Part shown: positions 43,321 through 51,168 of the stretch, piece after piece
How the letters are laid out: the number at the start of each line of letters is the position of its first letter
Position numbering within the stretch: position 1 is the stretch's first letter
Assembly (NCBI RefSeq): GCF_023228165.1
Contig: NZ_JALOBS010000033.1
Span: 1-52,809, forward strand
Origin: Methylomonas sp.
GTDB lineage: Bacteria; Pseudomonadota; Gammaproteobacteria; Methylococcales; Methylomonadaceae
Direction of reading: 5' to 3'
Length of the DNA stretch: 52,809 nucleotides
Made by a program: the position numbers and the translations under genes
Notes under the pieces: generated by a model
The model's database searches: none
Told to the model about the DNA's origin: nothing
What the model saw: the letters and a program-made list of their open reading frames with translations, nothing else

Positions 43321-45174
43321 ATGGTTTTAAGAAATGTATTAACGAATGAACAACAAGCGGCAGTTGACCATACGGATGGCCCTGGCATGATTGAAGCTTG
43401 CGCAGGCTCAGGCAAAACAACAACATTAGCGGCTGCAATTCATAATGCCTGTACTCAAGGTGTACCACCCCAACGTGTTCAAACAGTAACGTTCAGCAAT
43501 GCTGCCGCTGATAATATGCAGGAAAAATTGTTACGCCAGCTTGGCATCATGGACGTGGCCTGCGATACCATTCATAGCTTTGGTCGGAAAATAGTTGGAG
43601 CAAATTACCCAATTTTAGGTTTTGCAGCGGAGCCAAAATTTTCGAAAAAAAACACCTCGAAGCTTTTGGAAAAAGCCATTGGCAATATTGCCAATAAATA
43701 TGGTGTAGAACGCAAAGCGTTAAAGGCAGCGGTATTGCAAGTTCTTATTCAAGGTCTAATACCAGTAAGCCTGAGAGAAGACGCTAACCTTTGCGACCTG
43801 GTGGATCAGGTATTGGCGAATTATCAAGCTGCCAAACTGAGACATAACCTGATAGATTGCTCCGACATGGTGTTGCTACCAGTAACTTTGTTCAAGGAGC
43901 ATCCAGCCATTCTTGCAGCAACGGCGGAGGAAACGGATTTGTTCCTGGTGGACGAAGTGCAAGACCTCACTATGGTGGAAGCTCAGCTGGTTTGTTATAT
44001 GGCTAAATCCGTTAAAACTGCCCTTTTGGCGGGTGACCCGAAGCAGATTATTTACGGTTTTAAGGGTAGCAGTCTCAAGGTTTGGAAGAAAATCGTCAAA
44101 TTTCTTAATCCGAAAATCTATAATTTGACCGAAAGCTTTCGGGTACCGAAATCAAACCTGCCTCTGGTTAATGGGGTAGGCGAGGATATTTGGAGCGGCC
44201 AACCCATTGCCAGCTCTCAGAAAGGCCTGAAGCCTTACCTGTTCAAAGTCAGCAGTGTTGAAGTACAAGCAGAGCTGATTGTTAAGAAAGTAAAAGCACT
44301 TTTAGCCTCAGGGGTGGCATTAAACGACATTGCCATTATCGGCCGTACTCGTCATTCGCTGATTTTGCTACAAAACACCCAGGAATTTGCTGGCTTGCCC
44401 ATGATAGAACGTTATCGGACTGCGAAGCCAGGTACAGCCCAAAAGTGGTTGCGTGGCTTAATTCGCGTTGTGAAATGGTTTTGCAAAACGAATGGGGTTT
44501 CCGAATTCAAGGCTATAAAGGCCTTGTCAATGCTTCTAAAGGCCATTGGAGTCCCAAAGAAGACACGCAATGTGGTTTTAGAGCAAGTAGTATCCAACGG
44601 CTGGAAATATTTGCACATTGCCAAAAAGCCTAACGAGTCCCGTTATCGCCGTGTGTTGGCCCTTAAAAATGCGGTAATTAGGGCAGCCAGATTGACTCCT
44701 GAAGCCGGAATGCAAGTCATGATTGACGCACTAAAACCCATAGCCATCAATAAGCTTGGTAAGAAGGAAAAACTGGCCATTCTGTGTGAGCTAAGTGCTA
44801 TCAAGCTAGCTGTTCGAGAATGCACATCCTGGGAGGATGTTGGAATTAGAAGCCTTCCAATAGCATCACCCCAAACGGGCATTACCTTGGCCACAGTTCA
44901 TGGAGCCAAAGGCAAAGAGTGGCCGTACGTCTTTGTGATCAACCTTATAGAAGGCGAATTCCCACACCGCCTGGCCGATGCTGAAACTGGACTTGAAGAG
45001 GAACGCCGCTTGTTCTATGTGGCCATCACTAGGGCAAGTAGGGGGTTGAATCTCATTGAATGCCCCTTGCATCGAAACATCTTCACCAAAGGAACGCGTA
45101 AAAAACTGACGGGCATTTTTGATCAGCCAAGCTCGTTTATTGATGCTTATGCCGCTCATCTCAAACTAATTTGA
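43321..45174 (+). CDS. UvrD/Rep-type superfamily-1 helicase
   Basis: A 617-residue ATP-dependent DNA helicase starting MVLRNVLTNEQQAAVDH with AGGAG upstream. Motif I is EACAGSGKTTTLA, motif Ia TVTFSNAAADNM, motif II FLVDEVQDLT, motif III LLAGDPKQIIYGF, motif IV/V TLATVHGAKGKEW and motif VI RRLFYVAITRAS. It is shorter than UvrD because the 2B region is small. As a plasmid- or element-borne copy it would unwind DNA during replication or transfer. It lies just after the TACCGGTA array and 214 bases before the unknown gene at 45389. Confidence 0.88.
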   Translation: MVLRNVLTNEQQAAVDHTDGPGMIEACAGSGKTTTLAAAIHNACTQGVPPQRVQTVTFSNAAADNMQEKLLRQLGIMDVACDTIHSFGRKIVGANYPILGFAAEPKFSKKNTSKLLEKAIGNIANKYGVERKALKAAVLQVLIQGLIPVSLREDANLCDLVDQVLANYQAAKLRHNLIDCSDMVLLPVTLFKEHPAILAATAEETDLFLVDEVQDLTMVEAQLVCYMAKSVKTALLAGDPKQIIYGFKGSSLKVWKKIVKFLNPKIYNLTESFRVPKSNLPLVNGVGEDIWSGQPIASSQKGLKPYLFKVSSVEVQAELIVKKVKALLASGVALNDIAIIGRTRHSLILLQNTQEFAGLPMIERYRTAKPGTAQKWLRGLIRVVKWFCKTNGVSEFKAIKALSMLLKAIGVPKKTRNVVLEQVVSNGWKYLHIAKKPNESRYRRVLALKNAVIRAARLTPEAGMQVMIDALKPIAINKLGKKEKLAILCELSAIKLAVRECTSWEDVGIRSLPIASPQTGITLATVHGAKGKEWPYVFVINLIEGEFPHRLADAETGLEEERRLFYVAITRASRGLNLIECPLHRNIFTKGTRKKLTGIFDQPSSFIDAYAAHLKLI

Positions 45175-45388
45175 CTTTAAACGGCGGTCGGTCGGTGACC
45201 ATAACGTGTCATCGACCAATTACCTAACATTTCTCATTCCGCCTAACTTGGCCAAAATTTTACAAACATCCTATTTAAAGCTTTGTCAGCATCCATTTCC
45301 AAAGTGTTGGCTGCAATTGCGATGCAGGATGGCTTACGTATGAATAACACGGTCAATTCGGGTAGAACCTAATATTAAGGAGTTTCCG

Positions 45389-46192
45389 ATGAAAACTACC
45401 GCACTAATCGCACAACAATTAGCCCCATATGGTGTAAAGGCACTGCCCTATTTTGACAGATTGAAAATCTATGTGGATGGCAAAACCCCATTGGCTGATT
45501 TAAAGTTATTGTTGCATCTAAATGACGACAACTACTTCGAGAATAGCCCCTTATCCCAAAATGAGCATTTGGTGTATATGCTGGATTTGTATCGTCCGGA
45601 GCCAGTAGAGATTAAATCAGCAATTAAAGGCGATTGCGCAATAACCTACATCGAGATTGCCTTCGATTTGACAACGGATTGTAAAGCCACACTCAAAGCC
45701 ATCAGCAATTTTTTTAACCGCCATCTGGTCCGAATCCCGACCAACCGACCTATACATCATGTGAATGTAGAAGGTTCAACCAACTATTTTTCTGATGGCT
45801 CCGACCCAGAATGCTTTGTAACTTACGATGACCTGCCCTCTCGCAAAGGACCTCCTGATCGTTGCTTTCACTTGGAAAACAGGTTCACGAAAATGGCGGC
45901 TGTCAAGAAACACGGGCTGATTACACTGGATGATCTCGTAAAATTTGACTTTTATCGACACTGGGATGGTGTTCTTGACCTGCGGCAACCCAACTTTACT
46001 GAGTTGGGTAAGCTGGCCAGTGGCAAAAAAATAACTCGTCAAGCGTGGATTGATTTCGGCAAAAAGGAATGGGGCGCCATTCAGTCCATTCAGAAATATC
46101 TACTCGCCCATCCTGAGCGCGTAACAGCATTCCCTAAAATGACAATGGACGCCCTCCAAAAGTATCTTGCTGATGCATTGAGCATCTGTTGA
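45389..46192 (+). CDS. hypothetical protein, possible replication-associated
   Basis: A 267-residue soluble protein with AAGGAG upstream. The strand-loop CAITYIEIAFDLTTDCKATL recalls the acidic strand of rolling-circle initiators (as in the Rep-like protein at 37999), and RCFHLENRFTKMAAV is a conserved-looking basic segment. No clear HUH motif is seen. It could be a diverged initiator or an RNA/DNA-binding partner of the neighbouring helicases. It ends 93 bases from the convergent helicase-amidoligase gene. I do not assign a function. Confidence 0.55.
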   Translation: MKTTALIAQQLAPYGVKALPYFDRLKIYVDGKTPLADLKLLLHLNDDNYFENSPLSQNEHLVYMLDLYRPEPVEIKSAIKGDCAITYIEIAFDLTTDCKATLKAISNFFNRHLVRIPTNRPIHHVNVEGSTNYFSDGSDPECFVTYDDLPSRKGPPDRCFHLENRFTKMAAVKKHGLITLDDLVKFDFYRHWDGVLDLRQPNFTELGKLASGKKITRQAWIDFGKKEWGAIQSIQKYLLAHPERVTAFPKMTMDALQKYLADALSIC

Positions 46193-46284
46193 TCGCGGAT
46201 AATCAGATAATCACCATGACTTGTGTTAATGTCAATTTCCGCAAGTCATGGTTCCAAATATGAATCACTTGGCGAGCTCTATGG

Positions 46285-48474
46285 TTAGGCAACACCATAA
46301 CGCTTACCGTCATAAAACCCAGAACTAGTCCACGGACGCATTTTTTCCGGCAATTGCTCCTGCCAGAAGCGCTTTAATCGCAGACGCTGGTTAAAGAGCT
46401 GGGCAACAAGTTGCGGGCTGATGTCGAGCTGTTCGCGTACTAATAACCCCAAGATGTCCTCCTGTTCCGTCGAGGTATTGGGAGCAAAGATCCCTTCGTA
46501 GTTGATTGAAAAGGTCCGTCTTTTGGTATCGTCGACGAAAATCCGCATCCACAAGGCAATCCAAGGAATGATTTCCATGGCATCTACCGTGCCATGATGC
46601 ATCCGGACTTCCACAATATGATGTTTCTCGTCAAACTGCGTGAAGTTGACACTACACTCCCTCTCAGCATGTACTCGGAATTGACGCGGGCGTTCAATCA
46701 TTGATTCCATTGCTTCCGCATTGTTACTCAGAGGTTCACAATATACGTTATATTCGATGAGGTTGTGGGTGTTACGCTTTTGGTCATATTCGAATAGTCG
46801 AGATGGCATTACCAGGCTGAACAAGCCAGGCTCCAATCTCGAAATCAACGCTGCCATTTGTCGACGCTGAATCGATTTGACCAAATTAGAGGCCAAGGTT
46901 AAATGGAACCCGCATTGCCAATTGATCAGTAACCAATCCGTTTGTACAATCAATGACTTTAAGGCCTGGCAAACTTTGAGCAAGTTATGCAGATCAGAGA
47001 CTCCACACAGGATCGGAGAGATAATTTCCCAGCCGGCCGAACAGTCAAATTCAACCCGCCAAAGCGTCTCAATACCAAGGTCATGACTTTCGTGATAACC
47101 CACACCGCGTTGGTAAACCCATTCCGGTCCCACAATTCGGCTCAACATTGCTATCAGTAACTTTGCACCGCGGTTCCAAAGCGAAGTGCCATACCTAGGA
47201 ATTTTATCCGGACTAGTAATTTCGAGCTCAACGCCAAACGTCATGTTTTCGACAAACTCTAATCCTGCCCAAACACCGAAATCGTCACCAAGATAACTAA
47301 TGTTGGGGCTCTCAGGGTATTGGTGAATCGAAGGGCGGCGAAATGCCGCATCTCCGAAATAATCAGTACAGTGAAAAATTTTACTGGCTTTGTTGTCGTT
47401 GATGACATCGTAAAAATCGTGGACGTGGAACTGCTGTTTCTGCCCTTTTATGACCCGAGATCCCCGACCAATCATCTGGGCGAGCATAATCTCGCTATCG
47501 CATGGACGGGCCAGAAAGACGTCCGTAATTTCCGGTACGTCAAAGCCCATGATCAATTTATTAACAGCGATCATCAGACGATGGTGGCCGCGACGAAATT
47601 GATCAATCATCCACTCGTTGCCCTTTTGTTTCCCAAAAACCAGGCTGATAGGAAGTTCCGATGAGAGCAATCGGTATAGGCACTGCGCATGCGCAATATC
47701 AATTGCAAACAGGATGCCGCGTCTTAAGGGATACTGTTTCAAAATGGCACACACGGTATTGACAATCAATTCGTTACGTTGCTGCATGTCCAGAGTTCGC
47801 AGACTCTGGGCTGAAATACAACCACGCTGATTGATTAAGGGATCCCAATGAACATGAGTCGGTAACCTGTGCACGATGGGGAGCGCCAAATAACCTTTAA
47901 ACGCCAATTCGGCGTAGGATATTTGCACCACTAGCGTCATGGGAAATTCAAGGGGCACGCGTGGTGTTGCAGATAATCCAATCACTGGTACCACTGGATA
48001 CAATGGGTCTCGAAAAAATTGAATAATTGACACCAACATTCGTGCGTTAATTCCCCAATGTGCCTCATCAAAAACGACTAATAGACGTGCATCAAGTCTT
48101 TTAAAGGGTGTCAAATTTGCCTGATATGCTGAATGTAGTGTTGTAAGAAAAATCTGTCCGTCCAAATCGGTGGGCAAAGAATTTAATTTCGAACATCCTT
48201 TTCCAATTCGCCTAAAACCATCGACTCTACCAAAAACCAGTCGGAGACCATCCAAGGTTTGTGATAGCAACTCCCATTCCGGTGCAATCCAGATGATCTT
48301 ATAGTCCGAGTGACACTTTATAAACGCTCTCAAAGTTGCAGCCATTGTCAGCGTTTTACCGCTTGCCGTTGGCATTGAGCAAAAGCCCAGTCCCTGTTCG
48401 ATGTGGTAATGCTCGAAGAAGTCGAGCAATTTGAATTTCGCATCCCGTTGATAATCTCGAAGTGGCATACGCAT
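46285..48474 (-). CDS. SF2 helicase fused to Amidoligase_2-like domain
   Basis: A 729-residue two-part protein. Residues 1-385 are an SF2 helicase related to the XPB/type I HsdR group: PTASGKT (35-41), VVFDEAHWG with DEAH at 136-139, LSATP (167-171), and QMIGRGSR (333-340). Residues about 412-645 fit the putative amidoligase family (PF12224-type, glutamine-synthetase-like fold): FGVELEIT, WRVEFDCSAGWEIISPIL, NWQCGFHLTLASN, and HIVEVRMHHGTVDAMEI with a following WIALW. Amidoligases of this type are predicted to form amide bonds with a carboxylate and amine using ATP. AGGAG favours MPLRDYQ at 48468 over the first ATG. I know of no described system with this fusion; the role is unknown. Confidence 0.75.
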   Translation of the reverse strand: MRMPLRDYQRDAKFKLLDFFEHYHIEQGLGFCSMPTASGKTLTMAATLRAFIKCHSDYKIIWIAPEWELLSQTLDGLRLVFGRVDGFRRIGKGCSKLNSLPTDLDGQIFLTTLHSAYQANLTPFKRLDARLLVVFDEAHWGINARMLVSIIQFFRDPLYPVVPVIGLSATPRVPLEFPMTLVVQISYAELAFKGYLALPIVHRLPTHVHWDPLINQRGCISAQSLRTLDMQQRNELIVNTVCAILKQYPLRRGILFAIDIAHAQCLYRLLSSELPISLVFGKQKGNEWMIDQFRRGHHRLMIAVNKLIMGFDVPEITDVFLARPCDSEIMLAQMIGRGSRVIKGQKQQFHVHDFYDVINDNKASKIFHCTDYFGDAAFRRPSIHQYPESPNISYLGDDFGVWAGLEFVENMTFGVELEITSPDKIPRYGTSLWNRGAKLLIAMLSRIVGPEWVYQRGVGYHESHDLGIETLWRVEFDCSAGWEIISPILCGVSDLHNLLKVCQALKSLIVQTDWLLINWQCGFHLTLASNLVKSIQRRQMAALISRLEPGLFSLVMPSRLFEYDQKRNTHNLIEYNVYCEPLSNNAEAMESMIERPRQFRVHAERECSVNFTQFDEKHHIVEVRMHHGTVDAMEIIPWIALWMRIFVDDTKRRTFSINYEGIFAPNTSTEQEDILGLLVREQLDISPQLVAQLFNQRLRLKRFWQEQLPEKMRPWTSSGFYDGKRYGVA

Positions 48475-48517
48475 CTTCTCCTAATAAAAGTTAAAAAGAT
48501 GCTCGTGCTGTCTATTG

Positions 48518-48531
48518 GCGCGCGAGCGCGC
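48518..48531. promoter_or_regulatory. GC palindrome upstream of helicase-amidoligase
   Basis: GCGCGC-GA-GCGCGC, 44 bases before the gene start at 48474, in otherwise AT-rich DNA. It could be an operator or affect the 5' leader of the transcript. The rest of the 401-base gap 48475-48875 holds the CRP-like site at 48582 and nothing else I recognise. Confidence 0.4.
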
Positions 48532-48581
48532 ACGAATTAGTGAGGAACCAACGATAAGCCCGGTGTCTCAATGCAATTTTA

Positions 48582-48597
48582 TGTGATATAAGTCACA
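48582..48597. promoter_or_regulatory. CRP/Vfr-type binding site
   Basis: TGTGATATAAGTCACA is an exact TGTGA-N6-TCACA match to the consensus for CRP-family activators. Its near edge is about 108 bases upstream of the helicase-amidoligase start, so it could activate that gene, given an untranslated leader. FNR-type factors prefer TTGAT-N4-ATCAA, so CRP/Vfr fits better. Confidence 0.6.
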
Positions 48598-48875
48598 TTT
48601 ATAGGGAATTATTGGTCTGTGGAAGCAGCATCAAGCCCGTTATTCACTTGAGCGACACAATCAAAATGAAAAAACGTTACTGAGACTAGGAGGGAAATAA
48701 AAAAATTAATCGGTATGGCGAACCCTACTGCATTTGCTTTACAGACCCATGTGTAAGTTGTTCAATTCTATTCACTTACGTTAATACGTCTTAACGCAAG
48801 CTATCTGGAATTCCCTCGTCGTTGGTGGCTGCCCAAACTGTCATGCTAGTTACTATTTCGGAAACAGGGTTTATC

Positions 48876-49052
48876 ATGAGCGACGAGGATGCCAAGAAAG
48901 TCATTGTTGTCGATCTACAAATGCCGTTTTTCTCTATCGTCGTGTTGATGGTGAAATGGGCCTTAGCATCGATCCCCGCCATCAACATTTTGGCCGTGAT
49001 ATTCAGCATGGTTTCTGGCTTGATGGGCGGCCTACTGTTTCCTAGATTCTAG
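48876..49052 (+). CDS. small membrane protein, 58 residues
   Basis: Starts MSDEDAKKVIVVDLQMPFFS, with one long or two short hydrophobic segments (FFSIVVLMVKWALASIPAIN and ILAVIFSMVSGLMGGLLF). An in-frame ATG at 48822 would add 18 residues, but the acidic MSDED start is more typical. The pattern of an N-terminal acidic/basic head and membrane hairpin occurs in many small inner-membrane proteins. No function is assigned. Confidence 0.6.
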   Translation: MSDEDAKKVIVVDLQMPFFSIVVLMVKWALASIPAINILAVIFSMVSGLMGGLLFPRF

Positions 49053-49291
49053 ACATCTGGTGTAAGCTAAACATCAGTTTGTTTGATATACGCGGGGTGT
49101 CAATGGAAGGTTGTTATCGCAGCACACCAAAATTAGTCGGGGCCTTTTTCGACGCACTTTACCAAAACCCAACCACGCTGCTTTTTTGCAGTCGCAGGGT
49201 TATCGGCATTAGCCGGTTGGTGGTGGTTCAAGATCCGCAGCAAAATGCCGGGAAATTCTGAATAATTTTGCCCCAACTTGTTGCTGTTTTG

Positions 49292-49417
49292 TCACTCGTT
49301 CCGAACATCGCCCTGATTTCGGCGCTCTTGCTTCTCTTTATCAAAAGCGTGTTTCACAAAAAATAGGCCACCAACCAATCCCAGCAGCATTGCGATTTCC
49401 AACAGTTCTCTAAACAT
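49292..49417 (-). CDS. small membrane protein, 41 residues
   Basis: Starts MFRELLEIAMLLGLVGGLFF at 49417 with GGAG seven bases upstream, one membrane segment (residues 5-22) and a strongly charged tail (DKEKQERRNQGD). The good ribosome site and clear topology support a real gene. No family is recognised. The gap around it (49053-49628) otherwise shows only a doubtful short frame. Confidence 0.5.
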   Translation of the reverse strand: MFRELLEIAMLLGLVGGLFFVKHAFDKEKQERRNQGDVRNE

Positions 49418-49628
49418 GGCCGTCTCCGATTCTTGATCTCATGAATGGCTCTGACTCGATATATGGCCAATAAATTCATTTTGAATGTCGGCATTGTGGA
49501 CGCTTGATTCGTTAGCTAAAAACTTATCAGTTTGGTTGGACCCAATTTGTCGTAGCTTGTTGCTTTGTCAGTGCTGCAGACCTCAGTCAGCGTAGAATGT
49601 TTGGCATTGCTTTCAACACTCGCTCTGC

Positions 49629-50426
49629 ATGAATTTCTTTCGGCGCATCAAGACGCTCTACATCTTGCATCGATACCCGATTCGGCACGATGTCTGGTTT
49701 TCTGTGACCGAACGACTAGATATCTTGCATCGGTTGACCTCGGTCGAGAAAGCCCATTTACGCGAGCTGACTACCATTTTTCTGCACGAGAAACGGTTTA
49801 TCGGCGTTGGGGTAGACCTCACTAGCGAAATGCGGGTGTATATTGGCGTACAAGCCTGTCTGCCGATTCTCCATCTGGGCATCCGCTTGTTATCGGGCTG
49901 GACTGATATAGTGGTTTATCCCGATGCGTTTTACGTCAATCACAACCAAGTCGACGAATGCGGTGTGGCCCACCAGAACGAACGTCTGTTAAGCGGTGAG
50001 GCCTGGTCCAAAGGTCCTATCGTGCTGTCGTGGGCCGATATAGAGCGGGATATAAACGACTGTCATCGAGGCCACAACGTCGTCATTCATGAAATCGCCC
50101 ACAAGCTGGATATGCTCGACGGCAGTAGTAACGGTATACCACCATTGTATTACCACATGCTCATCCCCGAATGGACTACTGCATTGAGTGAGGCTTATGC
50201 CGAACTACAACTTAATGTTCAGCACCATCAGCGCACATGCATGAACCCGTATGCCGCCAACAGTCCTGCCGAATTCTTTGCGGTGTTATCGGAATATTTC
50301 TTTACAGCCCCTGAAGTCGTTTTAACAAATTTCCCTCTAGTCTACCGGCAATTAGAGCAATATTATCGGCAAACGCCATTGACTCTCGTATCGGATTGCT
50401 CAGGCAGACGCTCAATGTTAGTGTGA
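49629..50426 (+). CDS. mtfA: MtfA-type zinc peptidase
   Basis: A 265-residue cytoplasmic zinc metallopeptidase of the MtfA (Mlc titration factor A) family. The zinc motif HEIAHKLD lies in VVIHEIAHKLDML, and the third ligand is likely the Glu in AEFFAVLSEYFF downstream. Family hallmarks include FIGVGVDLTSEMRVYIGVQA, VVYPDAFY and LSGEAWSKGPIVLSW. In E. coli MtfA binds the glucose repressor Mlc and is activated by it. It appears to be a chromosomal housekeeping-type gene. Confidence 0.92.
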   Translation: MNFFRRIKTLYILHRYPIRHDVWFSVTERLDILHRLTSVEKAHLRELTTIFLHEKRFIGVGVDLTSEMRVYIGVQACLPILHLGIRLLSGWTDIVVYPDAFYVNHNQVDECGVAHQNERLLSGEAWSKGPIVLSWADIERDINDCHRGHNVVIHEIAHKLDMLDGSSNGIPPLYYHMLIPEWTTALSEAYAELQLNVQHHQRTCMNPYAANSPAEFFAVLSEYFFTAPEVVLTNFPLVYRQLEQYYRQTPLTLVSDCSGRRSMLV

Positions 50427-50455
50427 CCGCCAACACTATGAGGGAAACGACAACC

Positions 50456-50881
50456 ATGAAACAGATCATCAGTTTTGTCACCTTAGGGGTTGCCTACCTC
50501 GAACGAAGCCGTCGTTTTTATCGAGCATTAGGTTGGACCGAATCGTCTGGCAGTCAAGCGGACGTCGCGTTTTTCCAAGTGGGTAGCATTGCTTTTGCCT
50601 TGTACGGCCGAGAATCATTAGCAGAAGATGCCAAAGTGTCTCCAGAAGGCTCTGGATTTCCAGGCTTTGCCTTGGCGCACAACGTAGCTTCGGAAGCCGC
50701 TGTTGAAGCGACGTTGCTAGAAGCGGTGGCAGCTGGTGGCAAATTGATTCGCGCAGCAGAGAAAGCGCCGTGGGGTGGTTTTAGAGGTTATTTTGCCGAC
50801 CCTGATGGTTTTTTATGGGAGGTCTGTTTCAACCCGTTCTTTCCTATAGATGAACAGGGTTTTATTCATTTGCCAAAGTAA
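50456..50881 (+). CDS. VOC-family (glyoxalase-like) protein
   Basis: A 141-residue vicinal oxygen chelate protein starting MKQIISFVTLGV, with GAGGG about ten bases upstream; 50438 is another start. The fold pattern VTLGVAYLERSRRFYRALGW begins the first beta-alpha-beta-beta-beta unit, and GYFADPDGFLWEVCFNPF ends the second with the usual metal-ligand Glu. Members include glyoxalases, dioxygenases and resistance proteins; the substrate is unknown. It follows mtfA by 29 bases on the same strand. Confidence 0.82.
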   Translation: MKQIISFVTLGVAYLERSRRFYRALGWTESSGSQADVAFFQVGSIAFALYGRESLAEDAKVSPEGSGFPGFALAHNVASEAAVEATLLEAVAAGGKLIRAAEKAPWGGFRGYFADPDGFLWEVCFNPFFPIDEQGFIHLPK

Positions 50882-50916
50882 CGACTTCAATGATTCAGGG
50901 CCGAAACAGTTTCCAA

Positions 50917-51060
50917 TTATTCAATCAAAAATTCGTCTTTATTGCGGCCGGAATCAACCAATTGACGTAGCCATTTCGGCATCAAACCACGCCCAGTCCA
51001 AGTATCTGAAGGATTGGCGGGATTACGGTATTTTGCGGCAACCGATGCCACACGCTTATC
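50917..51060 (-). pseudogene. hns-type gene, 5' part cut off by insertion element
   Basis: On the minus strand, the C-terminal DNA-binding part of an H-NS-family protein: DKRVASVAAKYRNPANPSDT, then WTGRGLMPKWLRQLV and the stop at 50917. The W-x-GRG-x-PKWL core is the AT-hook-like motif that binds AT-rich minor grooves. The reading runs into the inverted repeat of the element at 51064 with no start codon; the N-terminal half should lie beyond the window's right end. The remnant cannot silence DNA by itself. Confidence 0.82.
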
Positions 51061-51063
51061 TAG

Positions 51064-51077
51064 AGTCTGCTCAGTAA
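51064..51077 (+). repeat. IS terminal inverted repeat, left
   Basis: AGTCTGCTCAGTAA; matches the complement of 52793-52806 except one base. Probable target duplication CTAG at 51060-51063. Confidence 0.85.
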
Positions 51078-51168
51078 GTTCATCTTATTGATATATAATG
51101 ATAATAAAGGTTTTTTTGGTATAATGATGCACGAAAAATGAGCCACCATCCCCAAAAAGCGTGCACCT

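Noticed and set aside
49079..49261. A 60-residue frame on the plus strand
   Set aside because: Composition is unconvincing. Another frame in the same place has a membrane-like stretch but no start codon, so at most this is a worn remnant.
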